Source: Amycolatopsis sp. NBC_01480 (GTDB taxonomy: Bacteria > Actinomycetota > Actinomycetes > Mycobacteriales > Pseudonocardiaceae). Taken from it: DNA of 64,000 nt. Shown piece by piece: positions 41,960-49,086 of this stretch (within the stretch, counting starts at the first letter, position 1; the number at the start of each line of letters is the position of its first letter). The notes under the pieces are model-generated. The model was not told the DNA's origin. It saw only the letters and a list, made by a program, of their open reading frames with translations, and made no database searches. The stretch lies in the NCBI RefSeq assembly GCF_036227205.1, contig NZ_CP109442.1:6758001-6822000 (forward strand), written 5' to 3'. The position numbers were made by a program, and so were the translations under genes.

Positions 41960-43198
41960 ATGGCGCGCGAGCTGCGAGCGATCACCGCGGCCGAGCCGGG
42001 ACGGCCGATCGGGCCGGCCCCGCAAGTCGGGACGCCCGCGAGTATGCGGGCGTTGAACCAGCGTCTGGTGCTGCAACGGTTGCGCGATCACGGCGAGGCG
42101 ACCCGTCCGCAGATCGCCGGGGACACCGGGTTGTCGAAGCCGACTGTCGGGCAGGCGTTGCTCGATCTGGAGCAGTACGGGCTCGTCCGGGCGGCCGGGC
42201 ACAGCCTGTCCGGGCCGGGGCGCGCGGCCGTGGTGTACCGGGCCGCGCCGGAGGCCGGGCACGTGGCCGGGGTGGACATCGGGCGGCGGTCGATCCGGGT
42301 GGCCATCGCGGATCTGGACGGCAGCATCGTCGCGCGGCTGGACGAGCCGAACCGCTGCCGTTCGGCCGGCGCGCTGGTGCGGACGGTCAGCGAGGCCGTC
42401 TCGCGGGCGGTGGCTTCGGCCGGGTTGGCGCCGAGGGACGTCGTCGCGACGGTCGTCGGCACGCCGGGCATCCCGGACGCGCGCACCGGCACCGTGCACC
42501 GCGCGCCGAACCTGCCCGGCTGGGAGCGCAAGGGCCTGCTGCACGAGCTGGCCGACGAGCTGGGCGCGCACGGCTCGGAACTGGTGGTGGAGAACGACGC
42601 GAACCTGTGCGCGGTCGGCGAGCACGCGCTCGGCGCGGCGCTGGGGGTCGACGTGCTGGTGTGCCTGACCGTCGGCACCGGCATCGGAATGGGCGTGCTG
42701 GTGGACGGAAAGTTGTTCCGCGGTGCCCACGGCGCGGCCGGCGAGATCGCGGACCTGCCGGCGGGCTCCGGCGGCGCCCGTGCCAAACGCCCGGGCCCGA
42801 TGGAGGACGCCGCGGCGGCGCACGCCGTGGTCGCGCACGCCCGAGAGCTGGGAGTCACCAAGGCCCGCACGGCAAAGGACGTCTTCCGCCTCGCCCGCGA
42901 AGGCGATCCGTTGGCCCTGCAGGTGGTCGAGGCGGAGGCCGTGCACCTGGCACACGTGGTGGCCGCGGTGACCGCCGTGCTCGACCCGGGCCTGATCGTC
43001 CTGGGCGGCGGCATCGGCGGCAACGCGGACCTCCTCGCCGCCCCGATGCGCCGCACCCTGGCCGCGACAACGCCATTCACCGCGGAGATCATCGCCGGCC
43101 AACTGGGCTCGGAAGCCGTCCTGGCCGGCGCGATCACCACCGCCCTCAGCACAGCCCGCGACCTGGTCTTCGACCGCCGCGAACCACGCCGCGCCTGA
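41960..43198 (+). CDS. ROK-family transcriptional repressor
   Basis: 412 residues from ATG 41960, which has AAGGAGG four bases upstream; the frame is open to 41798 but the added 54 residues are Gly/Ala-rich and unconserved. An N-terminal winged helix (~28-90: LNQRLVLQRLRDHGEATRPQ, IAGDTGLSKPTVGQAL) is fused to a ROK sugar-binding domain (AGVDIGRRSIRVAIADL, VGTPGIPDARTGTVHRAPN, VENDANLCAVGE, GTGIGMGVLVDG). GAAGEIADL is followed by a region lacking the zinc cysteines. It is divergent from the permease/glucosaminidase/kinase operon and most likely represses it until an amino sugar or its phosphate binds. Confidence 0.9.
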   Translation: MARELRAITAAEPGRPIGPAPQVGTPASMRALNQRLVLQRLRDHGEATRPQIAGDTGLSKPTVGQALLDLEQYGLVRAAGHSLSGPGRAAVVYRAAPEAGHVAGVDIGRRSIRVAIADLDGSIVARLDEPNRCRSAGALVRTVSEAVSRAVASAGLAPRDVVATVVGTPGIPDARTGTVHRAPNLPGWERKGLLHELADELGAHGSELVVENDANLCAVGEHALGAALGVDVLVCLTVGTGIGMGVLVDGKLFRGAHGAAGEIADLPAGSGGARAKRPGPMEDAAAAHAVVAHARELGVTKARTAKDVFRLAREGDPLALQVVEAEAVHLAHVVAAVTAVLDPGLIVLGGGIGGNADLLAAPMRRTLAATTPFTAEIIAGQLGSEAVLAGAITTALSTARDLVFDRREPRRA

Positions 43199-43293
43199 AC
43201 CCCCGCGACTCACCAGACCCGACGGCGCCCGACGCGCCCCCACCGACTCCACCAACGGACTCGTGAGTGCCGGTGCCGGTTAGAACCGTTCTG

Positions 43294-44799
43294 GTAACTA
43301 GTCAGGTGGTTGCTGGGTGTGTTGGTAGCCAGGGGTTTCCGGTGATGGCGTCGCGGAGTGCGGTGAGGACGTGGATGCCGTTTTTGCGGAGGGTGGAGAT
43401 GTAGGAGCGGACGGTGAGCCAGGTGGTGGCGCCGGGGGTGGTGCGCCAGCCGGCGAGTTTGAGTTGGGTTTTGGTCATGCGGATGTCGCGTTCGGCCTGG
43501 TTGTTGGTGAAGGGAACGGTCAGGTCGAACGCGAATCGCAGGACGTCGTCGCGATGTCGGTGCAGTCGTTCGAGCAGGGCTCGGGTTTTGGTTTGGGCGG
43601 GTCTGCCGCCTTGGGGGTGTCCGGTGTGGTTGCGGGTGTGCAGCTGCAGTCCGGTGGCGAGGTGGGTGTCGAAGCGGCTGGTCATCGGGTCGAGGACTTC
43701 GCCGGGCAGTTCGTCGAGGCCGAGCTCGCGGGCGGTGTGGGCGGCGGTGTTGAGTTCGTCGAGCACGCCGCGCAGCTGCGCGGGCCAGTCCTGCTCGGGG
43801 TGGGCGTCGGCGGCCGCGACCAGTTCGCGCTGGTGGTGGGCGTTGCAGAGCGCGTGGGTGACGTCGTAGGTGCGGTAGGGGTGCCAGCCGTCGTGCACGG
43901 CGATGCCGGTGAAGCGGGGCAGGATGTCGAAGGCGTCGATGGCGCCGCGGCCGCGTTTGGGGTGCAGCAGGTAGGTCGTGAGCCGGTCGGTGGAGGCCGA
44001 ATGCAACCAGAACCGGGCGCCTCCCGCGCGTAGCGCGGTTTCGTCGAAATGCGCCACCGGCGTTCGGCGCAGCGCGTCCTGGGTCGCGTCGACGAATGGC
44101 TCCAGCTGCGGTGCGACCCGGCTCAGCACGGAGGAGACCCAGCCGGTGGACACTGCCATGCTCATCGCCTCGGCGAGCAGTTCCGCGGCGCGGGCGATCG
44201 GAATGTGCTGATACGTCAGCAGATAAGCCGCCAACGCGGTGATGTTCGGCCCGTAGCACGCGGGGGCGGTCGCCTCGGCCGGAGCGGCCGCGGTGGTGAG
44301 GACCCCGCACCGGCAGCGCCGCCGGTGCAGCCGGTGCTCGGTCACCACCGGGACGATCTCGGGCAGGTCGTGCACCTGGCGGCGGACCACGTCCACGCTG
44401 GGCCGGTTCCGCAAACCGGCTCCGCAGCCCGAACACGCCGACGGGATGTGATCGACGACGGCGCCGGGGTCCTCGACCAGCTTCAGGCTCGCACCCGCCG
44501 AACCGGGTTGCTTCCCTTGCCCACGACCTGTTTTGCCGCGCAGCGACTTCGGCGCCGGTTTCGCGTAGACGTCCTGCGACGGGGGCTTCGACGAGTTCCG
44601 CGAGTTGGTCTTCAGCTGCCGTTCCAGCTCCGCGACCCGCAGCGTGAGCCGCTCGACCTCATCACGCAACATCGCAATCGTCGCGGCCTGAGACACCACC
44701 AGAGCAGCAAGCTCGTCATACGACGGACGCCCATCCCCGCTCACGTGGTGATCATCGCAGAGCGACGATCACCACATGAACGGGGACCTGACTAGTTAC
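43294..44799 (-). mobile_element. IS66-family element copy B (intact, 1506 bp)
   Basis: Perfect terminal repeats GTAACTAGTCAGGT at both ends, single transposase gene, and the same start hairpin as copy A. It is in the opposite orientation to copy A, so the two bracket the 6.9-kb glucosaminidase locus as inverted repeats. The target is another member of the GACTCGTGAGTG palindrome family. Confidence 0.93.
43302..44744 (-). CDS. IS66-family transposase (copy B)
   Basis: 480 residues, identical in protein sequence to copy A, indicating very recent duplication. All IS66 features are intact: coiled coil, NSRNSSKPPSQD, zinc region, HFDETALR, VHDGWHPY and NNQAERDIR. GTG start 44744 preceded by the 14-bp-stem hairpin. 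Because both ends of this copy are complete, it is the more likely active one. Confidence 0.94.
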   Translation of the reverse strand: MSGDGRPSYDELAALVVSQAATIAMLRDEVERLTLRVAELERQLKTNSRNSSKPPSQDVYAKPAPKSLRGKTGRGQGKQPGSAGASLKLVEDPGAVVDHIPSACSGCGAGLRNRPSVDVVRRQVHDLPEIVPVVTEHRLHRRRCRCGVLTTAAAPAEATAPACYGPNITALAAYLLTYQHIPIARAAELLAEAMSMAVSTGWVSSVLSRVAPQLEPFVDATQDALRRTPVAHFDETALRAGGARFWLHSASTDRLTTYLLHPKRGRGAIDAFDILPRFTGIAVHDGWHPYRTYDVTHALCNAHHQRELVAAADAHPEQDWPAQLRGVLDELNTAAHTARELGLDELPGEVLDPMTSRFDTHLATGLQLHTRNHTGHPQGGRPAQTKTRALLERLHRHRDDVLRFAFDLTVPFTNNQAERDIRMTKTQLKLAGWRTTPGATTWLTVRSYISTLRKNGIHVLTALRDAITGNPWLPTHPATT

Positions 44800-44826
44800 C
44801 CGGCATGAACACTCACGAGTCATCGC

Positions 44827-45834
44827 TTACGCCGGGCGAACGCGGGTCGATTCGCGGACCACGAGTTCCGGGGTGAAGACGACCTGACGGCGTTCCGGTG
44901 GCTCGTCACCGGTCTCCGCGACCAGGAGGCTCGCGGCGGTGCGGCCGAGGCGCAGGGCGGGCTGGCGCACCGACGTCAGCGGGACCGCCGCCGCGCCGGC
45001 GAACTCGATGTCGTCGTAGCCGACGATCGCCATTTCGGCCGGGACGCGGACGCCCGCGCCGACCATCGCCTGCAGCACGCCGAGGGCGAGCAAGTCGTTG
45101 GCGCAGAACACGGCCGTCGGGCGGGGGCTCATGCCGAGCAGACGCGCGCCGGCGTCGCGGCCCGAGGTGACGTCGAGGCCGATCGCCTCCAGCACGGACA
45201 GCTCGGCGCCGGAGCCGGCCAGCCCCGAGCGCACGCCGCGGTCCCGGTCGCGGCACTGGGTGAGCAGCATCGGGCCGTTGACGAACGCGATCCGCCGGTG
45301 CCCGGTCTCCAGCAGGTGCCGCGCCGCCAATTCCCCGCCGGCGACGTCGTCCACCGACACCGAGCTGGCGTCCTCCGCGGGCACCTTGCGGTCCACGAAC
45401 ACATACGGGATCCCGCTGCGCCGGAACGCCTGCATCGCGTCGCCCGCCGTGTCGACCGGGCTCAGCAGCACCCCGCGGACCCGCTGCTCGGCGAGCATCG
45501 CGAGGTAGGACGCCTCGGTCTCCACCCGCTGGCTGCTGTTGCAGGTGATGATGTTGAGGCCCTCGTCGTGCGCGGCCTCCTCGGCGCCGCGGGCGACGTC
45601 GACGAAAAACGGGTTGCCGAGGTCCAGCACCAGCAGCGCCAGGATCCGGCTGCGGCCCGCGCGCAGCTGCCGCGCGGACTCGTCGCGGACGTAGCCCAGC
45701 TCCTGGATCACCGACAGCACGCGGTTGCGCGTGGCGGCGGCGACCACGTGCGGCCGGTTGACCACATTGGACACCGTGCCGATCGAGACGCCGGCCTGCC
45801 TGGCCACGTCCTTGATGCCGACCACGGCCCTCAT
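44827..45834 (-). CDS. LacI-family transcriptional regulator
   Basis: 335 residues from ATG 45834 (GTG 45825 is an alternative better spaced from GAGGGGA; the open frame to 45885 runs through the operator). N-terminal LacI HTH (IKDVARQAGVSIGTVSNVVN) with hinge helix (SARQLRAG), then a periplasmic-binding-like effector domain (LVLDLGNPFFVDVARGAEEA; VFVDRKVP; FCANDLLALGVLQA; VGYDDIEFAGAAAVPLTSVR). It is divergent from the GH78 rhamnosidase gene. TGAAACGTTTCA sites near both promoters indicate repression of the rhamnosidase and of itself, relieved by a sugar. Confidence 0.92.
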   Translation of the reverse strand: MRAVVGIKDVARQAGVSIGTVSNVVNRPHVVAAATRNRVLSVIQELGYVRDESARQLRAGRSRILALLVLDLGNPFFVDVARGAEEAAHDEGLNIITCNSSQRVETEASYLAMLAEQRVRGVLLSPVDTAGDAMQAFRRSGIPYVFVDRKVPAEDASSVSVDDVAGGELAARHLLETGHRRIAFVNGPMLLTQCRDRDRGVRSGLAGSGAELSVLEAIGLDVTSGRDAGARLLGMSPRPTAVFCANDLLALGVLQAMVGAGVRVPAEMAIVGYDDIEFAGAAAVPLTSVRQPALRLGRTAASLLVAETGDEPPERRQVVFTPELVVRESTRVRPA

Positions 45835-45872
45835 CTCCCCTCGAGAACTCAAGGCCCAGCGTAACACGCATA

Positions 45873-45884
45873 TGAAACGTTTCA
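45873..45884. promoter_or_regulatory. LacI-type operator near the regulator start
   Basis: TGAAACGTTTCA, a perfect 12-bp palindrome with the central CG of LacI-family sites, 39 bp upstream of the lacI-type ATG. Confidence 0.8.
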
Positions 45885-46073
45885 AGGACGAGGGTTCCCG
45901 GCGCGTCGGCGAGGATTCCGCCCGAGTGCGGGGGCTCCGAAAGCGAGGCCTGGCGGCGACGGTTTCCCGACGGTAGCCGAAACGGCCGGGCTCGGCCAGA
46001 TCCGGCCCGGCGTGGCGCGGCCGGGGGTTGATTCCCTACGCTTCGACTGGTTACGCTCGCCCGGCCCGGTGAT

Positions 46074-46085
46074 TGATACGTTTCA
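46074..46085. promoter_or_regulatory. LacI-type operator upstream of the GH78 gene
   Basis: TGATACGTTTCA, one base off the perfect palindrome at 45873, 52 bp before the rhamnosidase TTG start. The two sites are ~200 bp apart, allowing looping. The 302-bp gap 45835-46136 holds no gene. Confidence 0.75.
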
Positions 46086-46136
46086 AGCCGAGGGTGCCCG
46101 CCACTGGACGGGCCGCCCCGCGTCAAGGAGGACGCC

Positions 46137-48893
46137 TTGGCCGTCAGCGTCGTCGCAGCTGTCCGCTTCGAACACCTCGATCCCGCGCTCGGCGTCGGCA
46201 CGGCCGAACCGCGGATCTCCTGGCAGGTCCGGACCGAAGACCCGGGCTGGGCGCAGACCGCGTACGAGGTGGAGCGAGACGGCGGCGCCCCCGTCCGCGT
46301 CGAGTCCGCCGAGCAGGTGCTGGTGCCGTGGCCGTTCGAGCCGTTGGCTTCACGGGCGCGCGCCGTCGTCCGCGTGCGCGTCGCCTCGGGGGAGAGCTGG
46401 AGCGATTGGAGCGAGCCGACGGCCGTCGAGGCGGGACTGCTCGACGCGGGGGACTGGACGGCCCGGTTCGTCAGCCCGCGCACCATCGGCGCGATCGGCG
46501 GGCGCGCGCCCGTCCTGAGTCGCAAGTGGACACCGCGCGCGACCGTCGCGTCGGCGCGGCTCTACGTCACCGCGCTCGGCGTCCACTCGGCCACGCTCAA
46601 CGGCTCGCGGATCGGCGACGAGGTGCTCGACCCGGGCTGGACCAGCTACCGGAACCGGCTGCGGTACCGGACCCACGACGTCACCGCGCTGCTCGCCCAG
46701 GGTGAGAACCGGCTCGAAGTGCTGCTGGGCAACGGCTGGTACCGCGGCCGCCTCGGCTGGACCGGCAAACGCGGCGTGTACGGCGACCGCGTGGCCCTGC
46801 TGGCACAGCTGGAAGTCCGCTACGACGACGGCACCACGGAGGTCGTCGCCACCGACGAGCAGTGGGCCGCGCACGAGAGCGCCGTCGTCGACAACGATCT
46901 CTACGACGGCCAGCGCACCGACCTCCGCCCGCATGAGTCCGTTGTGGACGGTGTGGAGGTGCTACCGGGCCCGCCTGGCGCGCTCGTCGCCCCGGACGGC
47001 CCGCCGGTCCGCGTGACGCAGGTGCTGCCGGCCCTCACCGTCTCGACCTCGCCGTCGGGCGCGACGCTGGTGGACTTCGGGCAGAACCTCGTCGGCTGGG
47101 TGCGGCTGAAGGTCCGCGGTGCGCGGGCCGGCCAGGAGGTGACCGTGCGGCACGCCGAAGTGCTCGAAGACGGCGAGCTGGGCACCCGGCCGCTGCGCAG
47201 CGCGAAGGCGACCGATTCGTACGTGCTCGACGACGCGGCCGAGGTGGTGCTGGCGCCGGAATTCACCTTCCACGGCTTCCGCTACGCCGAGGTCACCGGC
47301 GTCGAAGGCCTCGCCGCGGCCGACGCCGAGGCCGTTGTGGTGGGCAGCGACCTGCGCCGCACCGGCTGGTTCGGCTGCTCGGAGCCGCTGCTGGAGCGGT
47401 TCCACGAGAACGTGGTGTGGAGCATGCGCGGCAACTTCCTCGACCTGCCCACCGACTGCCCGCAGCGCGACGAGCGGCTCGGCTGGACCGGCGACATCCA
47501 GGTGTTCTCGCCGACCGCCTCGTTCCTCTTCGACACCGCCGGCTTCCTGTCGTCGTGGCTGAAGGACCTGGCCGCGGAGCAGTCCGACGACGGCTCGGTG
47601 CCGTTTGTGGTGCCCGACGTGCTGCACACCGAAGCACCCGCAGCGACGGCGTGGGGCGACGCGGCGACCGTCGTGCCGTGGGTGCTGCACCAGCGCTACG
47701 GCGACGTCGAGGTGTTGCGGCGGCAGTTCCCCAGCATGCGTGGCTGGGTCGACCGGATGGCCGCGGCGACTACTGACGGCGTCTGGGCGGGCGGCTTCCA
47801 GTTCGGCGACTGGCTGGACCCGGACGCGCCGCCGGACAACCCGTTCGCGGCGAAGACCGACCCGGACGTCGTCGCCACGGCTTACCTCGCGCACTCGGCG
47901 GGCATTGTCGCGGACGCCGCGCGCGTACTGGGCTTCGACGAAGACGCGGCGACGTACGCAGACATCGCCGCGCGTACGCGGGAGGCCTTCGCGCGGGAGT
48001 ACGTCACGGCCTCCGGACGCGTCGTGAGCGACGCGCAGACGGCGTACGCGCTAGCGTTGGAGTTCGCGCTCCTGCCGGACGCCGGGCAGCGCGCCGTGGC
48101 CGCCGGCCGGCTCGCGGATCTGGTGCGCGCCAGCGGTTTCCGCATCGGCACCGGGTTCGTCGGGACACCGCTGATCGCGGACGCGCTGACCGCCTCGGGT
48201 GGTCCCGGCCTCGCGTACCGGCTGGTGCTGGAACGCGGTAACCCGTCGTGGCTCTACCCGGTGACCATGGGCGCCACCACGATCTGGGAACGCTGGGACT
48301 CGATGCTGCCGGACGGCTCGGTGAACCCGGGCGAGATGACGTCGTTCAACCATTACGCGCTCGGCGCCGTCGCGGACTGGCTGCACCGGACGGTCGCCGG
48401 GCTCGCGCCGTCGTCGCCGGGCTACCGCTCGCTGGAGGTCCGACCGCAGCCGGACGCGGCGCTGACCCACGCGTGGGCACGGCACGAGACGCCGTACGGC
48501 GAGGCCTCGGTGTCTTGGCGGCGCGAGGACCGCCGGTTCACGCTCGACGTCGTCGTCCCGGCGGGCGCTTCGGCCACCGTGCACGTGCCCGGCGCGGAGC
48601 CCGTCCACGTGACGCACGGGCGGCATTCGTGGACGGTGGCGGACCCTTGTGCCGGCGGTGAGGTCAAGCCGCGGACGGTGCGGGAGCTGATCGACGCGCC
48701 GGCGCTGTGGGCTTCGTACACCGACGTGCTGGTCGGTTTCGAGCTGGCCACCGACGCGGCCGACCTCGCCCGCCAGGCCGCGCCTTATCTGGACTTCGCC
48801 CCGGCCGAGCTGCCGGAGTTCCTGGCGCGCAAGGACTTCGCCGGGGCCGGCGCCCAGGCCCGGGCCGCGGTGGAGGCACTGCTGCCCGGCTGA
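46137..48893 (+). CDS. GH78 alpha-L-rhamnosidase
   Basis: 918 residues, TTG start with AAGGAGG six bases upstream. Domain order of bacterial GH78: N-terminal fibronectin-like domain (~8-105), beta-sandwich domains (~110-410, including LYVTALGVHSATLNGSRIGD and ATLVDFGQNLVGW), (alpha/alpha)6 barrel (~415-770) and C-terminal beta domain. The catalytic region NFLDLPTDCPQRDERLGW carries the acid-loop Asp/Glu; WGDAATVVPWVL follows. It hydrolyses terminal alpha-L-rhamnose from plant glycosides, rhamnogalacturonan or saponins. No signal peptide, so it likely acts on imported glycosides. The last ~90 residues (after GGEVKPRTVRELID) are a helical extension. It is under the divergent LacI regulator. Confidence 0.92.
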   Translation: MAVSVVAAVRFEHLDPALGVGTAEPRISWQVRTEDPGWAQTAYEVERDGGAPVRVESAEQVLVPWPFEPLASRARAVVRVRVASGESWSDWSEPTAVEAGLLDAGDWTARFVSPRTIGAIGGRAPVLSRKWTPRATVASARLYVTALGVHSATLNGSRIGDEVLDPGWTSYRNRLRYRTHDVTALLAQGENRLEVLLGNGWYRGRLGWTGKRGVYGDRVALLAQLEVRYDDGTTEVVATDEQWAAHESAVVDNDLYDGQRTDLRPHESVVDGVEVLPGPPGALVAPDGPPVRVTQVLPALTVSTSPSGATLVDFGQNLVGWVRLKVRGARAGQEVTVRHAEVLEDGELGTRPLRSAKATDSYVLDDAAEVVLAPEFTFHGFRYAEVTGVEGLAAADAEAVVVGSDLRRTGWFGCSEPLLERFHENVVWSMRGNFLDLPTDCPQRDERLGWTGDIQVFSPTASFLFDTAGFLSSWLKDLAAEQSDDGSVPFVVPDVLHTEAPAATAWGDAATVVPWVLHQRYGDVEVLRRQFPSMRGWVDRMAAATTDGVWAGGFQFGDWLDPDAPPDNPFAAKTDPDVVATAYLAHSAGIVADAARVLGFDEDAATYADIAARTREAFAREYVTASGRVVSDAQTAYALALEFALLPDAGQRAVAAGRLADLVRASGFRIGTGFVGTPLIADALTASGGPGLAYRLVLERGNPSWLYPVTMGATTIWERWDSMLPDGSVNPGEMTSFNHYALGAVADWLHRTVAGLAPSSPGYRSLEVRPQPDAALTHAWARHETPYGEASVSWRREDRRFTLDVVVPAGASATVHVPGAEPVHVTHGRHSWTVADPCAGGEVKPRTVRELIDAPALWASYTDVLVGFELATDAADLARQAAPYLDFAPAELPEFLARKDFAGAGAQARAAVEALLPG

Positions 48894-48936
48894 GACTCCC
48901 GGCCTCGCAGCGTGGTTCGCGCCGGCTGGGGGAGCG

Positions 48937-48983
48937 AGGGGTGAGGGCGAGCCGCACCGCCGTCGTGGCTCGCCCTCACCCCT
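48937..48983. terminator. Strong hairpin between GH78 and PNGase A-like genes
   Basis: Perfect 17-bp stem AGGGGTGAGGGCGAGCC / GGCTCGCCCTCACCCCT with a 13-nt loop, 44 bp after the rhamnosidase stop. No U-tract; consistent with an actinobacterial terminator. Confidence 0.7.
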
Positions 48984-49086
48984 GGCCCTGTCCGGTTTCT
49001 GTCCGCCTGACCGGGCTTTCCCGCCGTTCGTCGGACGGATGGGCGGCTAGCATCAGCGTGGTTTGCTCATTCTGGGAGGAGCCCGG

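Larger units (their letters stand above)
43258..44821. repeat. Palindromic repeat PR5, split by IS66 copy B
   Basis: Left part 43258-43293 (GACTCGTGAGTGCCGG...) and right part 44800-44821 (ends CACTCACGAGTC). Read on the minus strand, the IS sits after the same bases CATGCCGG as in PR4. The 8-mers next to the two ends (CCGTTCTG and CCGGCATG on the plus strand) agree at 5 of 8 positions only. Confidence 0.85.

Noticed and set aside
33724..44799. Composite transposon made of the two IS66 copies and the glucosaminidase locus
   Set aside because: Outer flanks are CATGCCGG and CCGGCATG, inverse complements and not a direct repeat, and copy A has its own matching 8-bp duplication. Two separate insertions into two palindromes explain this better.
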